This document shows positions 1 through 8,688 of a DNA stretch of 12,472 nt, piece by piece. The DNA comes from Acidobacteriota bacterium (GTDB lineage Bacteria; Acidobacteriota; Terriglobia; Terriglobales; Acidobacteriaceae): assembly GCA_021841795.1 (NCBI GenBank), contig JAKCDN010000039.1, forward strand, positions 1 through 12,472, in the 5' to 3' direction. The position numbers and the translations under genes are program-made. How positions within the stretch are numbered: the first letter of the stretch is position 1; each line of letters starts with the position of its first letter. The notes beneath the pieces are model-generated. The model did not search any database. It had not been told where the DNA came from and saw nothing but the letters and a program-made list of their open reading frames with translations.

Positions 1-417
1 CCCGGCATAAGTTCTGGATACGATTGCCGCCGCTTGCTCGGCTCATTCCATCTCCTGCACGCCCGTCTCGTGTCTCTACTCGTTGCGAGAATCTCCCCAG
101 ATCCACACGAACGTCGTTTGCCGACCCGAGCATCGCAACCCCTTCATCTCGCGAAAGAAAGCCGGAATCGCTGGTTCCCGAAGACCTCCCTCGACATCGT
201 GAAACGGGCTGCCTGATGTCTTGAAAGTATCCCGCTGAACCAACAAGAACAATGGCGAGAAGGTGGAAACCGGCGCGTGAGAAACTGCGCCCTTAGGAAC
301 ACGCAAATCCGCGAACGGGTAACCTTTTTTTGATTACTTATTGTGCAGTTGAGCAGTTGGGAGGCCTGCAACGATGGAACCCGGTAAACCTAATATAAGG
401 CAACTTCAGAGTCGCGG
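1..417. other. Geneless stretch at left edge
   Basis: I see no supportable gene here. Short open frames exist on both strands, but none has a ribosome binding site, a recognisable domain or the strong third-position GC bias of the neighbouring genes. The stretch from about 320 to 400 is richer in A+T, with a run of seven T residues near 325-331 and a CAGTTG direct repeat at 346-359, so it may hold promoter or end-of-transcript sequence for a gene beyond the left edge or for the hydrolase gene that ends at 418. No clear hairpin followed by a T tract is visible for the minus-strand transcript. Confidence 0.5.
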
Positions 418-2799
418 CTATTCCGTCCAGTGCAAAATCACCATCGAACAGGGCGCGATGCTGAAGGTGCTGCCATCCAGCCGTTCCTCTTCGATCCTTA
501 CCTTCACGGTCTCCTCGTTGGTGTCGCCCGGCGATGCGCTGACCAGCCGCGTCAGGGTCGCATGCGCGTCGCGCGCCAGCCTCGGCGCGGCCACGGCGAT
601 GCGCCGCGCCCGGTGCAGACCATAGTTGAAGACGATCAGGCTGTGCCACCGGCCATCCTGAAAGGCATAGGCGTCGATCTCGTGCATGCCGCGCAGGCTC
701 ACGCCGTCGTTGCCCGGCGGCTGATCGCGGGTGGGATTCTCGCCGCCCGTCTCAACCTGCACCAGATCGCCCCGGATGGCGCCGTTCGCCAGGCTCTCGG
801 CAAGAAACTGCGGCCGCTTGCGGCCATTCGCTCCCATCTCCACCACGCTGCCCCACAGCCGGACCGGCGTCCCGTCCGCGCGGTCGAACTTGTACTGCGG
901 CAGGCTGAACAGCATCTGGTTGCGCACACCGTGATCCCGCATCATGCGCAGCATGTGACCGGCCACGGCCACCCCCGCCGCCGACGACGGAGTCAATCGG
1001 TCGAGCACCGCCTCCGGCGCCGTTCCGGCCGTGGTGTGCAGGTTCACCTCGTACACGGCCAGTTTGCGGCCGCGGGCGCTCTGCGCCGCCTGCGCCACCA
1101 GGCCACTCCGCGACATCTCCTCGGGCTGCGCCAGCAGCGGACCGTAAAGCTCGTCGTCGCTGGCCCACGCCGCCACGCTCCGCATCAGATAGGGCGCAAT
1201 CGCCAGCGTATCGGCCAGCGGCGCCGCGGCCAGCAGCGCGCCGTTCCGGCCCGGATCGTACACATGCGTTCCCACCACCAGATCGAAGCTGCCGGCGGCG
1301 GTGCCCGCCGCCTGGCGCAACACGGCAAAAACCCGGTTGGCGCGCCGCCCGTAGGCGCCGGGGTCCTCGATCGACTCCCCGCGATAGTCCGGATTCCAGG
1401 TCTCGTTGCCCAGTTCTATATGAATCGTGGCAAAACTCTGCGTCCACGGCGCAGCTTCCCCCGCGGCCGCGCGCATCCGGCCCCCGCGCGTCGTGGCCGG
1501 ACCTGCCAGGTACTCCGCCAGTTCCCGCGTCTCGTCCAGGCTCATCGCCGTGGGAACCACGATCCACGGCTCCGCACCCACCTCGCGGCAAAGCTCAAGA
1601 AACTCCGGAATCCCCACCGCCAGATCGTCCGCAGCCTGAAACCACGCATGGTAGCCCGCGCGCACGCGCGCCGTCGCCGGCGTCAGCAGGTTTTCCACCG
1701 TGCTTCCCAGGCCGGCGTCGCTCTCCATCAGGCGCAGCACGCCGGGACGCAGTTGCTTCAGCGTCTCCACCACTTCGTCGCGAAACACGGTGCGATTCGC
1801 GGCGTCTCCGCCGGTCTGCTCCAGCGACACATCGCTCAGCAGCACCGCGCCGCCGGAAACGCTGAACCCGGCTTCAACCGCCGCGGCGGGCAACGCCGTC
1901 TCGTCGGCCGTAAACTCCTCGCTGTACGCGGTCCACGCATCCGTCAACCGCACCTCGGCGTCGATGTAGCGCCCCAGGCCCGGAACCAGCCGCGCCACAT
2001 GCACGCGCATGCGGCCGCTTCCGCCCACGGCCTTGGCGCGAAATCTCAGCCGATAGCGGCCGCGCAGGCGCACAAACGTCATCCCCGCCGTGGAATCGAA
2101 GTAGGAATTGAGATCGGCCGACTGCCCCGCGCCCGCCGCGTCGATCTTCAGCGCCTGACGCACCGGCAGATCCGGCGGCAGGTCGCTGCTTTCGCCCTCG
2201 AGCCTGGCGCCGCCGCGCAGCGTGGGCCACCAGCCTGCGCCCGGATCGGACTCCGGTCCGCTTGCGGCCTGCCTTTCCACCGCAATCCAGTCGCCCGCGC
2301 CCATCGTGCCGGGGCTGAGAGCCAGCGCAAATCCTCCCGCCACCGGCGAGGCATCCCGCACCGTGCCGCGCTGTCCGGCCGCGGCGCCTTCCAGCACCTC
2401 GTAACGCGCGCCGCTCCAGAACTCCGCGGGAAACTGCATGCCGCCGCGCCGGTCGACGCAGCGGCCATTGCCGCCCTCGCTGCATTGAAAGATGGTGCGG
2501 TACGCCATCGGCGCAAACTCCGGATTGCGCGCCAAAAGATTCTTCAGCATCTGCCCGGAGTCAAAGAAGTCCTGCTCGCCCAGATTCACGCCCAGCCGCG
2601 TGACCTTCGGCAAAAGCACCGTGCCCGTCACGCGCAGTTGCGTCACGCCCGCGGCGGCGGCATCCTGTGCCGCCTGCGCGCGCGGCGAAAGCGCCGCAAT
2701 CACCGCCAGCAAGGCCATCGCCGGCACAGCGGAAAGCGCGGCGCGCCGACTGCGCGCCACCTTAAAATCTCTCGGCGTCCCGAGAAAATGAAGATCCAC
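418..2799 (-). CDS. Secreted glycoside hydrolase, clan GH-A type (arabinofuranosidase-like)
   Basis: A 793-residue exported protein. The N-terminus has a basic segment (ARSRR, residues 15-19), a hydrophobic stretch (about 20-37) and an AQA-AQ signal-peptidase-like site near 41-45. Residues about 196-330 read as a beta-sandwich of the galactose-binding/CBM4-9 type (LRFRAKAVGG, then a strand ending LLSDVSLEQ). The following region resembles a TIM barrel: it has IELGNETWN at 461-469, where Glu466 in GNE would be the acid/base, and AVYEVN at 581-586, where Glu584 would be the nucleophile. This pairing is typical of retaining clan GH-A families such as GH51 and GH39. The C-terminus (FSIAPCSMVILHW) resembles the closing beta-sandwich strands of GH51. 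The GTG start is preceded by GGTGAGG at a suitable distance; another in-frame GTG lies 13 codons downstream. The gene is divergent from a glycosyltransferase gene, which suggests a role in glycan processing. The exact family and substrate are not determined. Confidence 0.72.
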   Translation of the reverse strand: MDLHFLGTPRDFKVARSRRAALSAVPAMALLAVIAALSPRAQAAQDAAAAGVTQLRVTGTVLLPKVTRLGVNLGEQDFFDSGQMLKNLLARNPEFAPMAYRTIFQCSEGGNGRCVDRRGGMQFPAEFWSGARYEVLEGAAAGQRGTVRDASPVAGGFALALSPGTMGAGDWIAVERQAASGPESDPGAGWWPTLRGGARLEGESSDLPPDLPVRQALKIDAAGAGQSADLNSYFDSTAGMTFVRLRGRYRLRFRAKAVGGSGRMRVHVARLVPGLGRYIDAEVRLTDAWTAYSEEFTADETALPAAAVEAGFSVSGGAVLLSDVSLEQTGGDAANRTVFRDEVVETLKQLRPGVLRLMESDAGLGSTVENLLTPATARVRAGYHAWFQAADDLAVGIPEFLELCREVGAEPWIVVPTAMSLDETRELAEYLAGPATTRGGRMRAAAGEAAPWTQSFATIHIELGNETWNPDYRGESIEDPGAYGRRANRVFAVLRQAAGTAAGSFDLVVGTHVYDPGRNGALLAAAPLADTLAIAPYLMRSVAAWASDDELYGPLLAQPEEMSRSGLVAQAAQSARGRKLAVYEVNLHTTAGTAPEAVLDRLTPSSAAGVAVAGHMLRMMRDHGVRNQMLFSLPQYKFDRADGTPVRLWGSVVEMGANGRKRPQFLAESLANGAIRGDLVQVETGGENPTRDQPPGNDGVSLRGMHEIDAYAFQDGRWHSLIVFNYGLHRARRIAVAAPRLARDAHATLTRLVSASPGDTNEETVKVRIEEERLDGSTFSIAPCSMVILHWTE

Positions 2800-2935
2800 T
2801 CTGCCTCACCCGTCTTCAGAATAGTCCGCATCGCCCCGCAACGGCTGCTCCCCACTCGCGCCACGGCTCTGCCACAAAAGAGCGGGGGCCCGGCGCCCAT
2901 CCACGCCAACTCCAGCCCTCTATACTTGAGGCACC

Positions 2936-4006
2936 GTGACCGTTTCCGCCGGATTCCCCGCATCCGAGTCCGCCAGCGCAGCGGGGCTGCTTCGCCCAGG
3001 CTACGACTTCGCGGTCTCCATCGTCGTCATCTCCTTCAACACGCGCGACCTGCTGCGGCGGTGCCTGGCCTCGCTTCTTGCCGAATGCAGCCGCCTGCCC
3101 GCGGGCTTAACGGCAGAGATCTTCGTTGTGGACAATGCCTCGCGCGACGGCTCGGCGGAGATGGTGGCCCAGGAGTTTTCCGCGCCCGTCACCCCGGTCC
3201 GCCTGATCCGCGCCGGCGTCAACCTCGGCTTCGGCGTCGCCAACAACCGCGCCCTCGAACTGGCCGCCGGACGCTACCTGGTCCTGCTCAACTCCGACGC
3301 TTTCCTGCACGACGGAGCCCTCACCCGCGCCATCGCCCACATGGACGCCGATGCCTTGGCCGGCGCGGGCGGCGCGCGCCTGGTCCACAGCGACGGCTCC
3401 TGGCAGCCGGCGGCACGCATGTTTCCTTCCATCCTGCGCGATGCCTTTGTTTACACCGGACTCGCCTCGCGCTTCCCCGGCTCCCGCATCTTCGCCGCCG
3501 CCGAGCGCACCTGGGCCGATCCCGCGCTGCCCGCCGCAGTCGACTGGGTCACCGGCGCCTTCATGATCCTGCGCCGCGAGGCCCTCGCCCGCACCGGCCT
3601 CTTCGATCCCGCCTTCTTCCTCTATAGCGAAGAGGTAGACCTCTGCCGCCGCATCAGGGCCGCCGGCTTCCGCGTGCAGTACTGGCCCGACATCGTCGTC
3701 ACCCACCTCCACGGCGAATCCTCGCGCCAGGTGGGCGAACAGGTCTTTCGTGAAAGTGAAAGCCAGGTGGTGCTGTGGCGCATGCGCTCCACATTCCTCT
3801 ACTACCGCAAGCATCACGGCTCGCAAGCCCGGCTCGCGCTCTGGCTCGAGGAGTGCCTCTACGCCCTGCGCTGGCTGCGCAACCGCGTCAGCCTCGAACC
3901 GGCCCGCCGCCGGCGCGCCCGCGAGTTTGCGCTGCTGCTGCGCCTGGCGCGCAAGGCATGGCGGCAGACCCGCGGCGGCCGCATCAGCCCGCCCGCTCCG
4001 TGGTAG
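2936..4006 (+). CDS. Family 2 glycosyltransferase, rhamnosyltransferase (WbbL)-like
   Basis: A 356-residue cytoplasmic or membrane-associated GT-A fold transferase that would add a sugar from a nucleotide donor to a growing surface glycan. Visible motifs in order are VSIVVISFN (27-35, first strand), VDNASRDGS (65-73, nucleotide binding), LLNSDA (117-122, the DXD-like metal site, in the N-x-D form common in WbbL/RfbF relatives), DWVTGAFMILRR (203-214) and EEVDLCRRI (232-240, catalytic acid region). The C-terminal part is basic and rich in Trp, Leu and Arg, as expected for contact with the membrane. The start is GTG with GAGG four bases upstream; there is no later in-frame ATG before the core domain. 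It is transcribed away from the hydrolase gene across a 136-bp gap and converges with the fusion gene with 12 bp between the stops. Donor and acceptor cannot be assigned. Confidence 0.88.
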   Translation: MTVSAGFPASESASAAGLLRPGYDFAVSIVVISFNTRDLLRRCLASLLAECSRLPAGLTAEIFVVDNASRDGSAEMVAQEFSAPVTPVRLIRAGVNLGFGVANNRALELAAGRYLVLLNSDAFLHDGALTRAIAHMDADALAGAGGARLVHSDGSWQPAARMFPSILRDAFVYTGLASRFPGSRIFAAAERTWADPALPAAVDWVTGAFMILRREALARTGLFDPAFFLYSEEVDLCRRIRAAGFRVQYWPDIVVTHLHGESSRQVGEQVFRESESQVVLWRMRSTFLYYRKHHGSQARLALWLEECLYALRWLRNRVSLEPARRRRAREFALLLRLARKAWRQTRGGRISPPAPW

Positions 4007-4018
4007 CCTGCGTCCGCT

Positions 4019-6217
4019 TTACTGCAGAAACTCCCGCAGCGGCTCCTCGATGCCCCGCTTCACCAGTTCGTCCCGCACGCTCACCGGCTTCCATCCCAGC
4101 ACCGTCTTCGCCGCCGTGCAATCGAACTCCGCCTGCTGCGTGCGGCTCTGCCAGTCGCGATACGAGGGCATCTGCCGCTCCGGATGCCGCACCGCGACCT
4201 TCACCACCCACTTCAGCATATCCAGCAGGTAGAAGCGCGCGATCGGCGTCGGATAGCGGGCAATGCGCATTCCGTCGGCGCGATCGAGCGCGTCCAGATA
4301 CTCCTGCGCCGTCAGGCCAGGCCCCCCGGCCGATTGATCCCCCACCAGGTTGAAGTCCCGGCCTTCGATCCCCGGCGTCTCCATCGCGGCCAAGATGCCC
4401 CGCGCCACATCTTCGACCAGCACCAGCGGCAGCTTGTTTTCTCCCGCGCCCCAGATCTGGCAGACCGCGTCGTGCCACCACATGCCCACGCCCCAGTGGA
4501 ACGGGCTGCCCCCGCGGCCGATCACGATGCCCGGCCGCACAATCACCAGCGGCAGTCCTCGCTCCCGATGCATGCGCAGCAGCGCCGCCTCGGAGTAGGC
4601 CTTGGCGCGCGCGTAAAGATTTCTGCGCCCGATCTGCACATCCAGCGGAGTCGCCTCCGTAATCCTGCCGCCTCGCGCGCCGGCATAGTACGAATCGATC
4701 GTCCCCGCATAGACCAACCGCTTCACGCCGGCTTCCAGCACGCACTCGCCCACCAGCCGCGTGGCGTCAATCTCCAGCGCCTGATAGTCGGCCCAGGTCT
4801 TCACGTGCGCCCGCGCCAGGTGCACCACGCAGTCCACGCCCTCCATCGCCCGTTTGAGCGCCTCGCAATCCTGCAGGCTTCCCCGCTGAACCTCGAGGCC
4901 GGCGCACAGCTCATCCGGCAGGCCGGCCGCGCTGCGCACCAGCACCCGCACCGGACGCCCCGCAGCCACCAGCTGCCGCAGCAGCTCCTTGCCGATGAAC
5001 CCCGTCCCGCCCAGCACCAGAACGCCGGGCCGCGCGCCCGCGACAGCCGCGCTCTCGCGCCCCGCCGGCCGGGTCCGCACTGCCGCAGGCGTCTCCGGCA
5101 GCGCCGCCATCTCGCCGATCTGCCGGCAAACCCTGATCACACGCGCGCCGAACTCGTCCGCAATGCGCTCGTCCGCGGCCGCGCCGCGGTTCAGGCCCGC
5201 ATAAAAGGCGTCCATGGCGCGCGCAATACTCTCCCCGTACGGCGAGCCCCGCTTTTCCAGGCGCAGCTTTGACCGCACATACCGCGCCAGCGTTCCCCGC
5301 GCCTGCGCCTTCAGTTCCCGCGCCCGCGCGGCCAGCATCGCATAATTCTCAAAGTCCGGATCCGCCGGCCGGTAGCGGTCCAGCGTGTAGGCGTTCCGCT
5401 CGATGTCCGCCGTCGCCGCGGCCAGCGATCCGCGCACGTGCACGCTGTACTCGCCAAACCCGGGGACAAACGAGCAGCGCAGATCGATCGCCGCCGGTCC
5501 CATAGCAGCCGTCACCTGCCAGCGGCGATAAAAATTGACCCCCGTGGGCAGCTTGATCGCGTTCGACGCCTGCGCCTCCATCCGGTGCGGCTCGCCCACC
5601 AGGTCCAGCATGTGCGCCACCACGTGCGATCCCGTCTCCAGCATGATGTTGCGCGGATCACGCAGCATCCAGATGTCGAACGGTCCCAACGCCGACTGCG
5701 GCAGAAACCGGTTCCAAACGATCGTGACCTGGTCGATGCGCCCCAGAACTCCGCTGCCTACATCGCGCCGCAGTTGTTCGTAGGGCCGTGAAAACAGAAA
5801 ATTGTGCCCCACTCCCACGCGCACTCCGCGCTCGGCCGCCATGCGCGCCAGCTCTTCGCAGCTCTCGGCGCTGTCGCACATCGGCTTTTCCAGAAACACA
5901 TGCACGCCCGCCGCAATCGCCGCGCTCGCCGCCGCAAAGTGCAGGTCCGGCGGCAGCAGGATGTGCACCGCGTCCAGTGGCTCGGCCGCCAGCATCGCTT
6001 CCAGCGATCCGTACACGCCGGCCGCGCCGTAACTGCGGGCCAGCGCCTCGGCCCGCGCGCGCGCCTGGTCGCACACCGCCACCAGCTCCACGCCCTCAAC
6101 CGACTGCAGACACTGCGCGTGCCAGTCGGCGATGTAGCCGGCCCCCAGCAGCGCCACGCGGCGCCTGCCGGTGTCGCGCGCATCCTTCCCCTTCTGGCGT
6201 TCCATCTCCCCGCTCAT
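4019..6217 (-). CDS. Gfo/Idh/MocA oxidoreductase fused to an NAD-dependent epimerase/dehydratase
   Basis: A 732-residue protein with two complete Rossmann-type enzymes in one reading frame. Residues about 18-370 are a Gfo/Idh/MocA oxidoreductase: dinucleotide-binding GAGYIA (25-30), VCD at the end of the second strand (48-50), the signature EKP (110-112) and GSHVVAHMLDLVG (196-208), which corresponds to the region carrying the catalytic His. Residues 371-396 are an Ala/Pro/Arg-rich linker. Residues about 397-732 are an extended short-chain dehydrogenase: GGTGFIG (403-409), YAGTIDSYY (503-511) and the catalytic YxxxK at Tyr535/Lys539, then IVRPGIVIG. The two halves would carry out successive redox or epimerisation steps on a nucleotide sugar or related substrate. 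The ATG lies 9 bp after the upstream glycosyltransferase stop with AAGGGA as ribosome binding site, so the two are co-transcribed. The frame is intact throughout, so the fusion is not an obvious sequencing error. The substrate is unknown. Confidence 0.88.
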   Translation of the reverse strand: MSGEMERQKGKDARDTGRRRVALLGAGYIADWHAQCLQSVEGVELVAVCDQARARAEALARSYGAAGVYGSLEAMLAAEPLDAVHILLPPDLHFAAASAAIAAGVHVFLEKPMCDSAESCEELARMAAERGVRVGVGHNFLFSRPYEQLRRDVGSGVLGRIDQVTIVWNRFLPQSALGPFDIWMLRDPRNIMLETGSHVVAHMLDLVGEPHRMEAQASNAIKLPTGVNFYRRWQVTAAMGPAAIDLRCSFVPGFGEYSVHVRGSLAAATADIERNAYTLDRYRPADPDFENYAMLAARARELKAQARGTLARYVRSKLRLEKRGSPYGESIARAMDAFYAGLNRGAAADERIADEFGARVIRVCRQIGEMAALPETPAAVRTRPAGRESAAVAGARPGVLVLGGTGFIGKELLRQLVAAGRPVRVLVRSAAGLPDELCAGLEVQRGSLQDCEALKRAMEGVDCVVHLARAHVKTWADYQALEIDATRLVGECVLEAGVKRLVYAGTIDSYYAGARGGRITEATPLDVQIGRRNLYARAKAYSEAALLRMHRERGLPLVIVRPGIVIGRGGSPFHWGVGMWWHDAVCQIWGAGENKLPLVLVEDVARGILAAMETPGIEGRDFNLVGDQSAGGPGLTAQEYLDALDRADGMRIARYPTPIARFYLLDMLKWVVKVAVRHPERQMPSYRDWQSRTQQAEFDCTAAKTVLGWKPVSVRDELVKRGIEEPLREFLQ

Positions 6218-6226
6218 CGCGTTCCC

Positions 6227-7240
6227 TTACTTGTACTCGATAATCGTCATCTGCCGCCGGCCCAGCCGCCGCCAGTAGTACTCCAGCAACCCCGCCAGCG
6301 CCGGAAACCGCGAGATCACCGTAAACCACCCATAGGCCCACGCATCGCGCGCGCTCCATCCCCGCCGCAGACAGCCCCGCGCAATGTGAACCCACTGCAG
6401 GCCGTACAGCCCCAGCATCGCCGGCAGCGAGAGTCCCCGCGTCAGCGGCGCCGCGGCCAGCGCCGCCGCCGGCAGCGCCAGGCCCCAGATCAGAATCCTC
6501 CGGCGGTCGCGCACAAAATAGCGCTCTTCTCCGCCGCCGTGCAGCGCGGCTACCTGCGCGTAGGCGTGGCCGGCGCGGCGATTCCGCCGCCACCACTGCC
6601 TGAAACTCGCGATCGCCGCATCGTGCTGCGCCATCGGCGCGTCCAGCAGATAGATCTTCGCGCCCTGCCGGCGCACGCGAATCGAAAACTCGTCGTCCTC
6701 GGCCGCGATCACATCGGCGCGGAATCCGCCCACCTCCCGGTAGACCTGCGCCCGCGCCATGAATCGCCCTCCCGAAGTGCGCGCCTCGCCGGCGGGCTGC
6801 CGCCACTCCATGTCGCACAGCCGGTTGTATACGCTCGCCTCCGGATGGATCTCGCGCACCCGGCCGCACACCACGCCAACCTCCGCGCGCGTCCGCAGCA
6901 TGGCCGCTGCGGCCTCGATCCAGCCCGCTTCCAGCTCACAGTCGCCATCCAGAAACTGCACAAAGCGCGTCTCCGGAGCCTGCGCCATCACGCAGTCAAA
7001 TCCCTCGTTCCGTGCCCGCGCCGCGGAGAATGGCCGCGACCGGTCCAGCTCCACCACCCGGCAGCCCAGCGCGCGCGCGTACTCCGCGCTTCCGTCGCGC
7101 GAGCCGGAGTCCACATAGACCACCAGCCTGGCGTCGCGCAGCGCCGCGCGCAAGCACAGCTTCAGGCGCTCGCCTTCGTTCCGCCCAATAGCCACGATCG
7201 CCACGTCATCCGCCGCGCCGTTGCTTGAATCCGAGGTCAT
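6227..7240 (-). CDS. Family 2 glycosyltransferase with C-terminal membrane segments
   Basis: A 337-residue GT-A type transferase. Motifs seen are VAIVAIGRNEG (13-23), VDSGSRDGS (43-51, nucleotide binding), FLDGDC (96-101, containing the metal-binding DXD), SGGRFMARAQVY (156-167), AAEDDEFSIR (179-188, catalytic acid region) and QWWRRNRRAG (215-224, similar to the QxxRW region of processive enzymes). Hydrophobic segments at about 249-265 and 270-286 suggest anchoring in the inner membrane. The start is ATG with GAGG four bases upstream. It lies 70 bp downstream of the MFS gene on the same strand and 9 bp upstream of the oxidoreductase-epimerase fusion, so it is probably part of a surface-polysaccharide operon. 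It differs clearly from the other glycosyltransferase in this window and is not a duplicate of it. The sugar it transfers cannot be read from sequence. Confidence 0.88.
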   Translation of the reverse strand: MTSDSSNGAADDVAIVAIGRNEGERLKLCLRAALRDARLVVYVDSGSRDGSAEYARALGCRVVELDRSRPFSAARARNEGFDCVMAQAPETRFVQFLDGDCELEAGWIEAAAAMLRTRAEVGVVCGRVREIHPEASVYNRLCDMEWRQPAGEARTSGGRFMARAQVYREVGGFRADVIAAEDDEFSIRVRRQGAKIYLLDAPMAQHDAAIASFRQWWRRNRRAGHAYAQVAALHGGGEERYFVRDRRRILIWGLALPAAALAAAPLTRGLSLPAMLGLYGLQWVHIARGCLRRGWSARDAWAYGWFTVISRFPALAGLLEYYWRRLGRRQMTIIEYK

Positions 7241-7310
7241 CGAACCTCATTCTAAGTGGCCTGAATCGAATTCGATATGCCGCAAAGGGTGCAGGGTTGC
7301 CGCGCCCGCG

Positions 7311-8579
7311 TCAGACCTCGGTCATCTCCCGTCCCTTTGCCTCGCGCCCCAGCGCCGTCAGCCCCGCAAGCGCCACTGCCACCACCGCCACCGTCACCGC
7401 CAGCACCGCCGGATAGTTGCCCCAGCGCTCCGCCGCCAGCGCCTGCCCCTTGCCGTTCCACGAGGTCAGCAGCGCGCCCAGTTGGTAGGCCAGCCCCGGC
7501 GCCGTGGCACGCACCGGCGCCGGCGACAGCTCGGTCAGGTACGCCGGAACCACGCCCCATGCCCCCTGCACCATGAACTGCATCAGCACCGCGCCCACGC
7601 CCAGCATGACCGCCGAGTGTCCGTAGGCGTACAGCGGAATCACCGGCAGCGCCAACAGCGCCGACGTGATGATTGCGCGCTTGCGCCCCCACGTCTCCGA
7701 GAGCGCACCGAACACAATGCCTCCGCCGATCGAGCCCGCCCCGTACAGCACTCCGATCAATCCGATCGTCTCCGGCGAAAGATGCGCCGCCACCGCCAGA
7801 AACGTCGGATACACGTCCTGCGTCCCATGCGAAAAGCTCATGAACGCCGTCATCAGAACCACCAGAAACAGAAACGTCGGCAGGAAGCGCCGCAACTCCC
7901 GCGGCCACGCCGGCTCCGCGTGCAGCGCCTCGCGCTTCTTCCGCTTCTGCGCTCCCGCCAGCCACACCGGCGACTCCGGAACCTGCGACTGCACATACAG
8001 AGCCAGCAGTGCCGGCGTCGCGCCCAGAATGAACAGCCCCCGCCAGCCGATCGCCGGCAACGCCAGACCATGCCAGTGCGCTCCCGCAAAAAGCAGGCCA
8101 AATGCCGCCGAGGCCAGAATCGATCCCACCGCGTAGCCCTCCTGCAATATGCCGGAGAATGTTCCGCGGCCCTCTCTGGGCAGGGTTTCGAACACCAGCG
8201 CCGCGCCCACGCCCCACTCCCCGCCCATCGCGATTCCGAACAGCGCGCGCAGCACCAGCAGCGCATTCAGCGAGGGCGCAAAGGCGCACGCCAGCTCGAT
8301 CACCGAGAATCCCAGGATGTTCGCCATCAGCACCGGCCGCCGCCCGTAACGGTCCGCCAGCACCCCGAACAGCAGTGCGCCCACCGGCCGGAAGGCCTGG
8401 GTCAGAAATACCGCCCCCAGCACCGCCGAAGGCTGGGTGCGAAACTCGCCCGCAATCGCCTTCACGCAGAACACCAGGAGAAAAAAATCGAGGCTGTCGA
8501 GCGTCCAGCCCAGAAATGCGGCCAGAAACGCATGGCGCTGCGCCCTGGTAAGTTGCTGAAACTGGCGAAGAACCGGCAT
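7311..8579 (-). CDS. MFS transporter, SHS (lactate/sialate:H+ symporter)-like
   Basis: A 422-residue integral inner-membrane protein of about 12 helices. Helix 1 carries FLGWTLDSLDFFLLVF (22-37), followed by RPVGALLFGVLADRYGRRP (64-82), which includes the MFS motif A between helices 2 and 3. IAMGGEWGVGAALVFETLP (116-134) and SGILQEGYAVGSILA (142-156) are characteristic of the SHS family, which contains lactate, pyruvate and sialate proton symporters. A charged central loop (KRKKREALHAEP) separates the two six-helix halves, and ALSETWGRKRA (292-302) is the motif A copy in the second half. I chose the ATG at 8579; a GTG 21 codons upstream would add a non-hydrophobic, Arg/Gly-rich extension typical of non-coding sequence. 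Neither start has a strong ribosome binding site. The gene is divergent from yceI across a region with a palindromic candidate operator. The substrate is probably a small monocarboxylate or sugar acid, which is uncertain. Confidence 0.85.
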   Translation of the reverse strand: MPVLRQFQQLTRAQRHAFLAAFLGWTLDSLDFFLLVFCVKAIAGEFRTQPSAVLGAVFLTQAFRPVGALLFGVLADRYGRRPVLMANILGFSVIELACAFAPSLNALLVLRALFGIAMGGEWGVGAALVFETLPREGRGTFSGILQEGYAVGSILASAAFGLLFAGAHWHGLALPAIGWRGLFILGATPALLALYVQSQVPESPVWLAGAQKRKKREALHAEPAWPRELRRFLPTFLFLVVLMTAFMSFSHGTQDVYPTFLAVAAHLSPETIGLIGVLYGAGSIGGGIVFGALSETWGRKRAIITSALLALPVIPLYAYGHSAVMLGVGAVLMQFMVQGAWGVVPAYLTELSPAPVRATAPGLAYQLGALLTSWNGKGQALAAERWGNYPAVLAVTVAVVAVALAGLTALGREAKGREMTEV

Positions 8580-8688
8580 AGGCGCGAGGATAGCAGAACA
8601 CCGCCCCGCGCTTCGACGCCCCGGCAGGCTGTCCTGTTGCACCGGCCGCGACCGCGACGCCGGAAAAAGTTGAGCATCCGGCTAATAT

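Noticed and set aside
24..371. Short frames on both strands at the left edge, including a minus-strand 76-codon frame that looks vaguely protein-like
   Set aside because: No family could be recognised and there is no ribosome binding site. It could be a gene remnant, which a BLASTX search would reveal.
389..399. CCTAATATAAG shared between 389-399 and 8719-8729
   Set aside because: Eleven-base matches are expected by chance at this window size, and no promoter architecture is shared around them.
2921..2926. TATACT as a -10 box for the glycosyltransferase gene at 2936
   Set aside because: It lies only 10 bases before the start codon, would exclude the ribosome binding site from the transcript, and has no -35 box at the right distance.
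430..3627. A plus-strand open frame of over 1,000 codons antisense to the hydrolase gene
   Set aside because: It is His/Arg/Ala-rich low-complexity sequence with no domain, and it mirrors the GC-rich third positions of the real minus-strand gene. It also runs out of frame through the glycosyltransferase gene.
7265..7276. Perfect palindrome ATCGAATTCGAT between the MFS and glycosyltransferase genes
   Set aside because: About three 12-bp palindromes are expected by chance in this window, and nothing in the context supports a function.
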